Source: Oscillospiraceae bacterium (lineage in GTDB: Bacteria > Bacillota > Clostridia > Oscillospirales > Oscillospiraceae). Taken from it: a stretch of DNA of 43,468 bases. Both the position numbers and the translations under genes were made by a program. The stretch's first letter is position 1. Each line of letters starts with the position of its first letter. The stretch lies in contig JAFWFZ010000010.1 in the NCBI GenBank assembly GCA_017515345.1, forward strand, positions 1 through 43,468, written 5' to 3'. Positions 30,646 through 39,622 of the stretch are shown piece after piece. Below the pieces are notes generated by a model, which had not been told where the DNA came from, made no database searches, and saw only the letters and a program-made list of their open reading frames with translations.

Positions 30646-33600
30646 ATGAAAACGAAACGACTGCTTTCGCTGCTGCTTGTCCTGACGCTGGTGCTCGGCG
30701 TTTTGCCGATGACCGCGCTGGCGGACGACGAAGTGTACATCGACGAGGGCTGGGACAGCGATTTCGCTTGGGCGGATATCGAGGTCGAGGTGCCGAGCGA
30801 TGACCCGCCGGTGATCTCCGTCGAGGCCCCTGACAACCATTGGGTGATCACGGTCGCCTTGCCCGACCCCAATGTGACCATCATCTCCTCGGGACTCACA
30901 TACGATCCCATCGGCGGCAGCGGCACGGAGGAGGACCCGTACACGATCAGCAGGCCGGGCAATCTGAAGATGCTGGATGAGTGGATGGAGAAGGGCTACA
31001 CGCTCCGGGGCAATTACTTCGTCGTGACGGATGACCTGGATATGAGCGGGGTGTACGGACCGGGGGAAGACGACGCCAAATGGGTGCCCATCGGGAGCCG
31101 GGAGACGCCCTTTGCCGGCATCTTCGACGGTCAGGGACACACGATCAGCGGCCTCTACACCGAATCGACCGGCGATGAGCACGCCATGTTCGGCACCGTG
31201 ACCGGGACGATCAAAAACCTGACGGTGGAGAGCCATGTAAAGGGCGGAAACTACCTGGCCGGTATCGCGGTGTACAACTACGGGACGATCGAAAACTGCG
31301 AGTGGACCGGCGAGATCGACACCAACGAAGAGCTTCAGGGAAAATATATCGGCGGCATCGCGGCCTTCAGCCGCGGCGCCATCACGGACTGCGTCAGCCG
31401 GGGAAAGATCGGTGAGCACAGCAACTACATCTGGGGCGGCGGCGGCATCGTGGGGTACGTCGAGACCGGTTCCGTCACCGGCTGCGTAAACGACAGCTTG
31501 ATAAAGGGCATCATACGCTTAAACTCTAACTCCGACGCTAATTCAAGAGTGGGCGGCATCGCCGGTCAGCTCATCTCCGGCAAGCTGGAAAACTGCCTCA
31601 ACACGGGGGTCATTATGGGCTTCATGGATACCGGCGGCATCGTGGGCCTGGCCAGGGTCCCTGTCGTCAACTGCCGGAACGCCGGATGGATTGAGGGCAA
31701 CTGTGACACCGGCGGCATCGTGGGCTACACCGAGGGTGACGTGATCGGGTGCACCAACACCGGTATCATCAAGGGTAACTGGCGCACCGGCGGCATCTCC
31801 GGCTGGAGCTGGGGGGACTGCACCGTCACCGACTGCTACAATTCCGGCGAGATCCGCGGCATGTGGGGAGTTCACACCGGCGGGATCGTCGGTGATGCAT
31901 TTCGGTGTTCGATCTCCTGCTGCGGGAACAGCGGCCCGGTGTACGCAAGTAGTAAAACCAAAGTCTTTATCGTCAATTCCAGTGATGGAATAGAGAGCAA
32001 AACAGGCGGTATAGCGGGCTCCTTCACAACCTTCACACGTAGTACTATCACAAAATGTTACAATACCGGCCCGATCGTGGGCAAGAACACTCTTGAGCAG
32101 ATCGGAGGCATAGTCGGCGGTAATTTCGGAGGCGTGATTACTGACTGCTACAATTCCGGAACGGTAAGCGGAAACAGGCGCACGGGCGGTATAGTCGGGC
32201 AAAGCCTCTATTTTAGAGGGCAAGCCGGGGTGCGGCGCTGCCTCAATACCGGCACAGTGGGGATGGCCTCGTCTGGCACCAGCAATCCCAAAGCATACCG
32301 CTATGTCGGCGGCATCATCGGGTATGACTCCTCGTCCGAAATTCAGGACTGCCTCAACCTCGGAAACGTGGAATGCGGCGATTACGGAGGAGGCATCGTC
32401 GGCTACACGTTTGACTCGGATGCAATAACGAAGGGGTCTATCACAAATTGCCTCGCCGCCTGCCAGGTGAAGAGTACGACTACCGCCGCAAATCTCGGCC
32501 TGTTTGCCGGCAGTTGGGACAGGCCTGCGTTAAGCCACAACTATTACTACTACGATAGAGATTTCGGAGACATCGGTATCGGCAGCTCGAACTCCGCCAC
32601 CAACGCGGGCTCCGGCCTCCTCTTTAACAGCGACGTCACCGCTCTGACCGAGGCTGAATACAAGAACGGCGGCGCCAACGTGTATGTGGACTGGGATTTT
32701 GAGAACGTGTGGATCATGACCGCCAACGGTCCCCGTCTGCGCACCATCTACCACGAGGCGGTGGATGGCGTCGTGACCATATCCACCGTCAGCGAGCTCC
32801 GGGGCTTCCGGGACCGGGTCAACAGCGGCCTGAGCTATGGCGGCGTCACGGTGCGCCTCCTGAACGACATCGACCTGAGCGGGGAGACGGACTGGGTCCC
32901 CATCGGCTGGACCGGCATGAACAGCGACGCCCTGTTCTCCGGCGTCTTTGACGGCGGGAAGCACTCGATCTCCGGGCTGGCTATCAGCGTGGACAAGAGC
33001 TATACCGGCCTGTTCGGCAAGGTGGACGGCACGGTGACGGACCTGAGGGTGACCGGCAGCGTCAGCGGAAGCGGTGATTACACGGGCGGTATCGCGGGCG
33101 ACCTCGTCGGCGGGACACTGGAGAACTGCTGCTTTATCGGCGACGTCAACGGCCAGTACTATGTGGGCGGCCTGGTGGGACAGGCTGAGGGAGGAGCCAG
33201 CATACAGAACTGCACCTACTCCGGCGATGTGACCGGCCTGACGGATCCGTCGAGCACGACGCTGAGCGTGTCCGGCGGCCTGGCCGGCTCGCTCATCACC
33301 GACGCCACCATCAGTGAATGCGCCGTGGAGGGCGGCACGGTGAGAGCCAACGCCCGCGTCGGCGGCCTGGTGGGCGCCATGATGCAGGGCAAGCTGACCG
33401 ACTGCATCCATATAGGAGACGTCATCGGGGCTGTACAGGTCGGCGGCGTCGTGGGCATGTATTACAACGGTTACACGGCGACCGGACAGATCATCTCAAA
33501 CTGCTGCCACTACGGCGGAACGGTCTCGGGCTCGATGTCAGTGGGCGGCGTGATCGGCCTGCCCCTGAACAAGCTCACTCACAGCAGCTCCCTTCCCATT

Positions 33601-36243
33601 GAGTTACAAAACAAAAGCGGCGTTGAGCACTGCTATTATCTCTCCGGCAGCGTATCCGGGGGGCAGGATGTCGGCGTCGGAGACGAGGGTACGTCAAGCT
33701 GGGAATCGATCATTTCCCCCGGCCAGAACGACGATCCCAAAAACCCCGAGGGCATGGCCGAGCCGCTGACGGAGGAACAGTTCAAATCCGCGGCGAGCTT
33801 CGTAAACTGGAACTTTGACACGGTATGGAGCATGGCGGAGGAGCACCCGGTCCTGCAGAACGTGCATGGCTCCGTGACCTTCCACAGCAACGGCGGCGAC
33901 GGCAGTATGGACGTTTACAAGATCCCCGTTTTCGGCGGGGACCTGCCCGCCAACGCCTTCACCCGCGAGGGCTGGGGCTTCATGGGCTGGAGCGACGATC
34001 CCGCCGCGGTCAGCGTCGACCGGGCCGACGGCGCCCGGGTGGAGGGCCTGGCCGATCTGGACCTCTATGCCGTGTGGACAGAGGCGGAAAACGTGAGCTA
34101 TGTGAACGGGAAGGGCGAGCCCCAGGACGACCGGACCAGCAGGGCGCTGAAAGCGCAGTTCGTCTCCCTGGACAGCGGCTGGTACTTCGCGGAGGGCAGC
34201 ATCAGCTATGACGCGCGCCTTGAGATCTCCGGCGCTGTGAACATCATCCTGAAGGACGGCGCGAAGCTCTCCGCCCCCATGGGCATCCATGTGCCCGAGG
34301 GCGCGAGCCTGACGATCTGGGGCCAGGATACAAAGTACTCCGTGCCCGATTCCGGATACACCACATGGGGCACCGGCGCGCTCGACGTTTCGAATCTCGA
34401 CGGTGACGGCGCATACAGCCGGAATGCGGCCATCGGCGGCAACTACGGCGAGAGCACCGGAACGGTCACGATCTGCGGCGGCGTCATCACGGCCAAGGCG
34501 TTCAACGGTGCGGCCATCGGCGGCGCGGAGGATCAGAACGGCGGCCGGATCAACCTGATCGGCGGCTGTGTCAACGCCGAGGGCGGGAACGGCTCCGCGG
34601 CCATCGGCGGCGGCATGAACGGCGACGGCGGCAGCATCACGATCTCTGACGGCTATGTCTCCGCCATCGGCGGCAAGATCACCCAGAGCCTGAACGGGGA
34701 ATCCCCGGAGTACGCCGCGTCGGGGATCGGCGCGGGCAGCCCGCGGGTCGTGGGGAACGAGGTCATGGTGCGCAAGGGCCCGTCAATGAGCATCTTCGAC
34801 GCCCGGGTCCACGCCGAAGCGGGCGACGCCGCCAACGTCAAGGCGCGCGGCATCGGAGCCGGCCTTGACAGCGAGTTCAGCCCCACCTGGATCGATCCCC
34901 TCAGGGGCGTCCACGTCATATCGAATGAGGGCCCGCTCCTCTACAGCGAGATCCCCGACGCCATCGGCGGGGAGGTCATCGACTTCTACCCCTGCGGCCT
35001 GCATGAGGGCTTCGAGGACGAGCTGACCCGCTGCCGCTACTGCAGCACCAATGAGCTGGGCGGCGCGCGCTTCATCATCTACGATTACAACCTCCCCTTC
35101 GACGACTACGTGCCCGCGAGCTTTTCCTACGGCACCTTAAAGGGCGAGGGCATCACCGTCGCGCCCGTGCCCGAGGTCCCGGAGGGTAAGCAGTTCCTGG
35201 GCTGGAACACGGACCCGGACGGCGACGGGACCGACTACGTCCCCGGCGATCCTGTCTGGCTGGACGAGACCTTCACGCTTTACGCCCAGTGGACCGAGGC
35301 CCCGGCCGCGCAGGTGGTTTCCGCCAGCCTGCTGCTGGAGGGCGACATCGGCGTGAACTATATTATGGTCCCGAATAAGCAGCTTCTGGCCGATCAGGGC
35401 GCGTACGTGACCTTCACGGTAAAGAACGAGACCTCCGATCCGATCCTCCTGCGCGACGCAGAGAGGAGAGACGAGTTGAACGACTATGGCGAGATCACCG
35501 GGACCCGCCTGGTCTTTACCACCTACGTTTCCGCCAAGGAGATGACCGAGCAGATCACCATGCGGCTGTATAACGGCGACCGGGAGGAAATCGTCATGAC
35601 CGATTCCGCGGGCAAGGCCCTTCAGAACGGCGCGGTCTACTCCGTGGCGCGGTATGTGAACTATGCCCTGAACAGCAATGATCCCAACGTATCCGACGGG
35701 ACAAAGGAGTTCGTGCCGAAGCTGGCCTCCTACGGCGCGTATGCCGCGGCGTACTTCCACGAAGCCAGGGGCTACACGCCGGTAAACCCGGATACGGAGT
35801 ATGCGGCGGTGATCCAAAAGGATGCCGAGGCGGTGGCCGCCGTCAGCGCGGGCGATCTGGATGCTTACGCAGTCGAGATGAGCGCGCCCATCGAAGGCGT
35901 CAATGCCACCATGTCCCTGACGCTGGAGGGGAGAACGATCATGAACTTCTATTTCCGCGGCGACGTGGAGGACTGCACGGTACCGGTGTACGATCCCATC
36001 GTGACCGACGGCAAGCTCACCGTGCGTATCCCCAACATCGCGGCGAAAGATCTGGGCGTGCCCCGCACCGTGGAGATGATAAAGGACGGCGAAAACATGA
36101 CCGTCTCCGCCAGCGCCCTGAGCTACGCCAGCATCGTGCTCAACTCGGAGACGCAGGGCCGCATTACACCCGAGCTCAAGGACCTGGTGCGCGCACTGTA
36201 TCTGTACAACCAGGCGGCGATCGCGTATCTGCCGACCAACTGA
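30646..36243 (+). CDS. giant GLUG-repeat / beta-helix surface protein (1865 residues)
   Basis: A secreted protein with signal peptide MKTKRLLSLLLVLTLVLGVL ... ALA. Residues about 75-640 and 705-1060 are two arrays of GLUG-type repeats (units like GGIVGYTEGDVIGCTNTG, about 20-45 residues each), each preceded by a FDGQGHTISGL- or FDGGKHSISGL-type strand; these fold as parallel beta-helices. An InlB-type repeat (about 1075-1150: TFHSNGG ... FMGWSDDP ... LYAVWTE), a second helix with AAIGGG repeats (about 1180-1440) and another InlB-type repeat (about 1480-1548) follow. The C-terminal domain (about 1550-1865, starting VVSASLLLEGDIGVNY) is one I have seen in clostridial surface proteins, but it has no named function. 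There is no SLH or LPXTG signal, so attachment is unclear. ATG 30646 has AAGGGAGAG upstream. Confidence 0.85.
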   Translation: MKTKRLLSLLLVLTLVLGVLPMTALADDEVYIDEGWDSDFAWADIEVEVPSDDPPVISVEAPDNHWVITVALPDPNVTIISSGLTYDPIGGSGTEEDPYTISRPGNLKMLDEWMEKGYTLRGNYFVVTDDLDMSGVYGPGEDDAKWVPIGSRETPFAGIFDGQGHTISGLYTESTGDEHAMFGTVTGTIKNLTVESHVKGGNYLAGIAVYNYGTIENCEWTGEIDTNEELQGKYIGGIAAFSRGAITDCVSRGKIGEHSNYIWGGGGIVGYVETGSVTGCVNDSLIKGIIRLNSNSDANSRVGGIAGQLISGKLENCLNTGVIMGFMDTGGIVGLARVPVVNCRNAGWIEGNCDTGGIVGYTEGDVIGCTNTGIIKGNWRTGGISGWSWGDCTVTDCYNSGEIRGMWGVHTGGIVGDAFRCSISCCGNSGPVYASSKTKVFIVNSSDGIESKTGGIAGSFTTFTRSTITKCYNTGPIVGKNTLEQIGGIVGGNFGGVITDCYNSGTVSGNRRTGGIVGQSLYFRGQAGVRRCLNTGTVGMASSGTSNPKAYRYVGGIIGYDSSSEIQDCLNLGNVECGDYGGGIVGYTFDSDAITKGSITNCLAACQVKSTTTAANLGLFAGSWDRPALSHNYYYYDRDFGDIGIGSSNSATNAGSGLLFNSDVTALTEAEYKNGGANVYVDWDFENVWIMTANGPRLRTIYHEAVDGVVTISTVSELRGFRDRVNSGLSYGGVTVRLLNDIDLSGETDWVPIGWTGMNSDALFSGVFDGGKHSISGLAISVDKSYTGLFGKVDGTVTDLRVTGSVSGSGDYTGGIAGDLVGGTLENCCFIGDVNGQYYVGGLVGQAEGGASIQNCTYSGDVTGLTDPSSTTLSVSGGLAGSLITDATISECAVEGGTVRANARVGGLVGAMMQGKLTDCIHIGDVIGAVQVGGVVGMYYNGYTATGQIISNCCHYGGTVSGSMSVGGVIGLPLNKLTHSSSLPIELQNKSGVEHCYYLSGSVSGGQDVGVGDEGTSSWESIISPGQNDDPKNPEGMAEPLTEEQFKSAASFVNWNFDTVWSMAEEHPVLQNVHGSVTFHSNGGDGSMDVYKIPVFGGDLPANAFTREGWGFMGWSDDPAAVSVDRADGARVEGLADLDLYAVWTEAENVSYVNGKGEPQDDRTSRALKAQFVSLDSGWYFAEGSISYDARLEISGAVNIILKDGAKLSAPMGIHVPEGASLTIWGQDTKYSVPDSGYTTWGTGALDVSNLDGDGAYSRNAAIGGNYGESTGTVTICGGVITAKAFNGAAIGGAEDQNGGRINLIGGCVNAEGGNGSAAIGGGMNGDGGSITISDGYVSAIGGKITQSLNGESPEYAASGIGAGSPRVVGNEVMVRKGPSMSIFDARVHAEAGDAANVKARGIGAGLDSEFSPTWIDPLRGVHVISNEGPLLYSEIPDAIGGEVIDFYPCGLHEGFEDELTRCRYCSTNELGGARFIIYDYNLPFDDYVPASFSYGTLKGEGITVAPVPEVPEGKQFLGWNTDPDGDGTDYVPGDPVWLDETFTLYAQWTEAPAAQVVSASLLLEGDIGVNYIMVPNKQLLADQGAYVTFTVKNETSDPILLRDAERRDELNDYGEITGTRLVFTTYVSAKEMTEQITMRLYNGDREEIVMTDSAGKALQNGAVYSVARYVNYALNSNDPNVSDGTKEFVPKLASYGAYAAAYFHEARGYTPVNPDTEYAAVIQKDAEAVAAVSAGDLDAYAVEMSAPIEGVNATMSLTLEGRTIMNFYFRGDVEDCTVPVYDPIVTDGKLTVRIPNIAAKDLGVPRTVEMIKDGENMTVSASALSYASIVLNSETQGRITPELKDLVRALYLYNQAAIAYLPTN

Positions 36244-36279
36244 AGCGACGGCGCACTGAGCGGTGAGAAAGGAGAATCC

Positions 36280-36423
36280 ATGAAAGAGTTCTGCAAAGAT
36301 CCCCAAAAGCTCTGCGAAACATCCAAAGAGCCCTACGAAGCCCCGTCGGTGGAGCTGATCCGCTTTGAAACGGCGGACGTGATCGAAGACAGCCTCCCCG
36401 GAGTCGTGATCATCCAGAATTAA
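36280..36423 (+). CDS. 47-residue peptide with FExxDVI motif
   Basis: A small gene with a good ribosome site (AAAGGAG, 5 nt before the ATG), 36 nt after the giant protein. The peptide has a polar cysteine-containing N-terminus (MKEFCKDPQKLCETSKEP) and then YEAPSVELIRFETADVIEDS and LPGVVIIQN. The pattern Y-x-x-P-x-x-x-x-x-x-F-E-x-x-D-V-I recalls short unannotated peptides that I believe are common near surface-protein loci of Clostridia. That is recollection, not a database match. No modifying enzyme is nearby. It is probably co-transcribed with the giant gene. Confidence 0.68.
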   Translation: MKEFCKDPQKLCETSKEPYEAPSVELIRFETADVIEDSLPGVVIIQN

Positions 36424-36465
36424 GCGTCAAAAAGCGGCAGATGGCTCAGCGGCTTTACCATGCAG

Positions 36466-36496
36466 AAAAAACGCGGGGATCAGGTATGACCCCGCG
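36466..36496 (-). terminator. minus-strand rho-independent terminator
   Basis: Read on the minus strand, CGCGGGG, an 11-nt loop, CCCCGCG, then TTTTTT. It would stop transcription arriving from the MATE gene. Confidence 0.75.
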
Positions 36497-36549
36497 CGGC
36501 GGAAAAGACCCGCGGCCTCGTCCGTATGTGATCTGATCGTATAGCGGCA

Positions 36550-36585
36550 AAGGAAATGGCATGACTTTCGTCATGCCATTTCCTT
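36550..36585. terminator. 16-bp perfect palindromic hairpin (GGAAATGGCATGAC family, copy 1)
   Basis: AAGGAAATGGCATGAC pairs fully with GTCATGCCATTTCCTT around TTTC. It lies 70 nt downstream of the MATE stop. The arm shares 13 of its bases with the hairpin at 39509. The A/T-rich flanks suit termination in either direction. Confidence 0.75.
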
Positions 36586-36655
36586 ATAATGATAACTGCC
36601 TTATGAGCCCGGTCAAGCCCCGGGGCTGGATACAGGCGTATTTGGCAGATACGGG

Positions 36656-38017
36656 TCAGGGCGCCGAATCCGGCTCCTCGTCCGGGACGCCGCGGAACAT
36701 CCGCCGATAGATCAGGAAGGGGAAGACCGTGCCGGCCACAAAGCTGATCGGCCACGCCAGCCATACGACGTCCAGCTGCAGGAAGACCCTGGCGCCCAGC
36801 AGCGCCACCAGCACCTTGGCGCCGAGCTGCATAAAGCCGCCGATGACCGCCTGCGTCGCCTTGCCGACGCCGCGGAGGGTCTGCTGATAGATGCACATGA
36901 TGCCGTTCAGGATACCGGGGACCGCGGCGAAGAGCAGAAAACGGTAAGCCGCCGTGGCGACCTCCGGACCGGGGTCCTTCAGAAACAGGCCGATGAACGA
37001 TTTACCGAAGACCAGCAGCACGCCGCCCAGAATCACGGAGATGATGACATTCAGCTGCCAGGAGGCCTTGACACCCCTCCTGATGCGGCCGAGCCTGCCT
37101 GCGCCGAAATTCTGCCCGGCGTAAACGGACATGGAACTGCCCAGCGTCTCCGCCGGCATCAGGGACAGCGTGCCCAGCCGGCTCGCCGCCGTGTAGGCGG
37201 CCATGACCGCCTCGCCGAAACCGTTGATGCAGCTCTGTACGACCACGTTGCCCAGGTTGTTGAAGCCGGTCTGTACGGCGATGGGCACCGCCAGCTTTGT
37301 GATGTCTCCCAGCAGCGGCCGGTCGAACCGGAAGTCATCGCGCTTTAAGCGCATCTCCGGGAAGCGCCGATAGAGCATGATCGCGGAGAAAACGACGCTC
37401 AGCGCCTGGGCGATCGCCGTGGCCCATGCGCTGCCGGGGACGCCCCAGCCGAAGACCGCCACGAACAGGATGTCCAGAAAGACGTTGATGACGACGGAGA
37501 CGATCAGGCACCACAGGGCCGTCATGCTGTCGCCCATGCCGCGGAAGGCGTTGTTGAACAGGTAGTACAGCAGCGGGAAGATCGTCGTGGCGAAGTTGAT
37601 GTGCATGTAGGCCGCCGCCTCCGCCATCGGGGCTGCGGGCGTGCCCATCAGCTTCAGGATCGGCACGGTCAGCGGCAGACCGACGCCCGTTGTGAACACG
37701 GCGATGATGATGGCGAGATAGAAGCTGTTGGCAAAGGTATGGCGCATCTGGCCGATATCCTTGCGGCCGAAGGCCTGGCTCAGCAGGATGCCGACGCCGA
37801 CGTTCAATCCGATGACCATTGCCGCCGTCAGCAGCACCACCGGCATCGTGACGCCGATCGCCGCCAGCGAGGTCTGGCCCAGATAACGCCCGACGATGAT
37901 GCTGTCCGTGATGGAATACACCTGGTTCAGCAGGTTGCCCGCCAGCGCGGGCAGCGTAAACATGGTCAGCAGCCGGAGCGGGCTGCCGGTCGTCATATCT
38001 TTTGATCCTGATTTCAT
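36656..38017 (-). CDS. MATE-family multidrug/metabolite efflux transporter
   Basis: A 453-residue membrane protein with twelve helices in two similar halves. Typical MATE segments are LPALAGNLLNQVYSITDSII near the N-terminus, the equivalent VPIAVQTGFNNLGNVVVQS in the second half, and VGVGILLSQAFGRKD versus VYAGQNFGAGRLGRIRRGV. MATE proteins export cationic drugs or metabolites using sodium or proton gradients; the substrate here is unknown. The start ATG is at 38017 with AAGGAAG about 7 nt upstream. It is divergent from the CHAP-SLH gene, with 154 nt between them. The end is followed by two hairpins. Confidence 0.9.
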   Translation of the reverse strand: MKSGSKDMTTGSPLRLLTMFTLPALAGNLLNQVYSITDSIIVGRYLGQTSLAAIGVTMPVVLLTAAMVIGLNVGVGILLSQAFGRKDIGQMRHTFANSFYLAIIIAVFTTGVGLPLTVPILKLMGTPAAPMAEAAAYMHINFATTIFPLLYYLFNNAFRGMGDSMTALWCLIVSVVINVFLDILFVAVFGWGVPGSAWATAIAQALSVVFSAIMLYRRFPEMRLKRDDFRFDRPLLGDITKLAVPIAVQTGFNNLGNVVVQSCINGFGEAVMAAYTAASRLGTLSLMPAETLGSSMSVYAGQNFGAGRLGRIRRGVKASWQLNVIISVILGGVLLVFGKSFIGLFLKDPGPEVATAAYRFLLFAAVPGILNGIMCIYQQTLRGVGKATQAVIGGFMQLGAKVLVALLGARVFLQLDVVWLAWPISFVAGTVFPFLIYRRMFRGVPDEEPDSAP

Positions 38018-38112
38018 AGGGCACTTCCTTCAAAACACTTTGCAGATACAGCATACCATGCCGGCATGAAAAAGCATAGCACTTTTTTCCTTTGCTTTTT
38101 TAGTGGCGCGTA

Positions 38113-38142
38113 TTGCGCCGCCGCGCGCTTTTATGATATATT
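38113..38142 (+). promoter_or_regulatory. promoter of the CHAP-SLH gene (TTGCGC-18-TATATT)
   Basis: TATTGCGC with TTGCGC at 38113-38118, an 18-nt spacer and TATATT at 38137-38142. The leader to ATG 38172 is about 23 nt. Confidence 0.6.
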
Positions 38143-38171
38143 ATCCCAAAGTACAGGGAGGAGGCGCTGGA

Positions 38172-39482
38172 ATGGATGCGATCCCATCACGGCCGGCGGT
38201 CAGGAAGCGGATCAGGGCGCTCGCAGCTTTTTTGCTTGCGGTCATCGCGCTGCTGTCGCTTTCCCCTGCGGGCGCGGCGGCTGCGCTGTCATACGCCCCG
38301 GACGGCCCGTACACGGTCAGCAGGTACTATACCGCGCTGCGGGACGTCCGGCTCACAGGCAACTATGCCGTTGATCTTGTCAATGTCGCGCTGTCGCAGG
38401 TGGGCTACAGGGAGGGGAACTGCAGCGCCGATCTCGCCGGGACCAACGTCTTCGGCGAGCTGAACTACACGGAGTACGGACGTTGGTTCGGACTGCCCCA
38501 CAGCGAGTGGTGCGCCATGTTCGTCAGCTGGTGCGCCCGTCAGGCGCGTATACCCGAATCCGTGGTGGACAACGCCTCCTTTGCCACGGCCGACGACTTC
38601 GGCGTCCGCTTCCGGGAGCGCGGATCATATACGCCGAAGCCCGGGGACCTGATCATTTTCGACTGGACATACAACGGGTTCAACAGGGCGGAGCCGTACT
38701 CGGCGCACGGCGATCACGTGGGCATCGTCTTTTTCTCTGACGACCGGTATGTATACTACGTCGACGGCAACCTGGACGACTTCGTGGAAAAGCGCCGCAT
38801 GGCCCTCGATGACCCGAACCTGAAGGGCTACGGCACGTACGAGAACAACTCCGGCGACTACAATGAAGAGGATTTCGGAAAACTGACGGACGACTGCGTC
38901 CTCTGCACCGGCGGCGTGATCGACCCCTATGACAATGTGCGGTATGCCGTGCTTCCGTTTGACGACGTGAGGGAGAGCGACGTGTACTACGACGCCGTAT
39001 TCTGGTCGTATGAAAACGCCGTCACCGCGGGAGTCACCGCCGTGAAGTTCGCGCCCGAATCTACCTGCACCCGCGCGCAGATGGTGACCTTTTTGTGGAG
39101 GAGCCTGGGCAGACCGGCGCCTGCGGGAGAAGGCCCGGGCTTCACAGACGCGGTTGAAAACGCCTATTACAGCGAGGCGCTGACATGGGCTGTTGAAAAC
39201 GGGATCATCAACGGCACCGGCGGCGGAAGGTTCTCGCCGGACCGGAGCATCACCCGGGGCCAGCTTATGACGATCCTGCACCGGCTGGCGGGCAGTCCTG
39301 CCGCCGGAAGCGCGGCGTATTCCGATGTTCCGGCGGATTCCTACTACGCACGGGCGATCGCCTGGGCGGCGGATCTCGGAATAATAGCGGAGGGAGAATA
39401 CGGCGCCGCCTTCTCCCCGGATTCGCCCTGCCTCCGCGGGCAGATCGTGCTGTATATGCATCGCTTCTTTATGAGTCTGTAA
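38172..39482 (+). CDS. CHAP-domain cell-wall hydrolase with three SLH domains
   Basis: A 436-residue exported protein with a signal helix ALAAFLLAVIALLSLSPAGA. Residues about 60-240 form a CHAP-type cysteine amidase/peptidase domain: the catalytic Cys is in SEWCAMFVSWC and His in GDHVGIVFF, with KPGDLIIFDW between. Three SLH domains follow (about 255-315, 320-375 and 380-435; CTRAQMVTFLWR, ITRGQLMTILHR, CLRGQIVLYMHR). CHAP enzymes cut peptidoglycan peptide cross-bridges, and the SLH part would hold it on the wall, so cell separation or wall remodelling is likely. ATG 38172 has AGGGAGGAGG 8 nt upstream; the upstream frame to 38103 contains the promoter and is not coding. Confidence 0.87.
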   Translation: MDAIPSRPAVRKRIRALAAFLLAVIALLSLSPAGAAAALSYAPDGPYTVSRYYTALRDVRLTGNYAVDLVNVALSQVGYREGNCSADLAGTNVFGELNYTEYGRWFGLPHSEWCAMFVSWCARQARIPESVVDNASFATADDFGVRFRERGSYTPKPGDLIIFDWTYNGFNRAEPYSAHGDHVGIVFFSDDRYVYYVDGNLDDFVEKRRMALDDPNLKGYGTYENNSGDYNEEDFGKLTDDCVLCTGGVIDPYDNVRYAVLPFDDVRESDVYYDAVFWSYENAVTAGVTAVKFAPESTCTRAQMVTFLWRSLGRPAPAGEGPGFTDAVENAYYSEALTWAVENGIINGTGGGRFSPDRSITRGQLMTILHRLAGSPAAGSAAYSDVPADSYYARAIAWAADLGIIAEGEYGAAFSPDSPCLRGQIVLYMHRFFMSL

Positions 39483-39508
39483 GCTCTCTGAGCGGTTTGC
39501 GAAAAAGG

Positions 39509-39540
39509 AAATGGCATGACCTTCCGGTCATGCCATTTCA
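39509..39540. terminator. 14-bp palindromic hairpin (GGAAATGGCATGAC family, copy 2)
   Basis: GAAATGGCATGACC pairs with GGTCATGCCATTTC around TTCC, 27 nt after the CHAP-SLH stop. It has the same core arm as 36550-36585. Confidence 0.75.
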
Positions 39541-39562
39541 GGAATCATGATAAACTTTCTGA

Positions 39563-39589
39563 CAAATGCCGCCCCAGGGGCGGCATTTG
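39563..39589. terminator. 27-nt perfect palindrome between convergent genes
   Basis: CAAATGCCGCCCC-A-GGGGCGGCATTTG. It sits between the convergent CHAP-SLH and URO-D-like genes and, with its A- and T-rich ends, can act as a terminator for both strands. Confidence 0.75.
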
Positions 39590-39622
39590 CGATTGAGGGC
39601 TTCGCCGCGGGAAAGAGGGATC

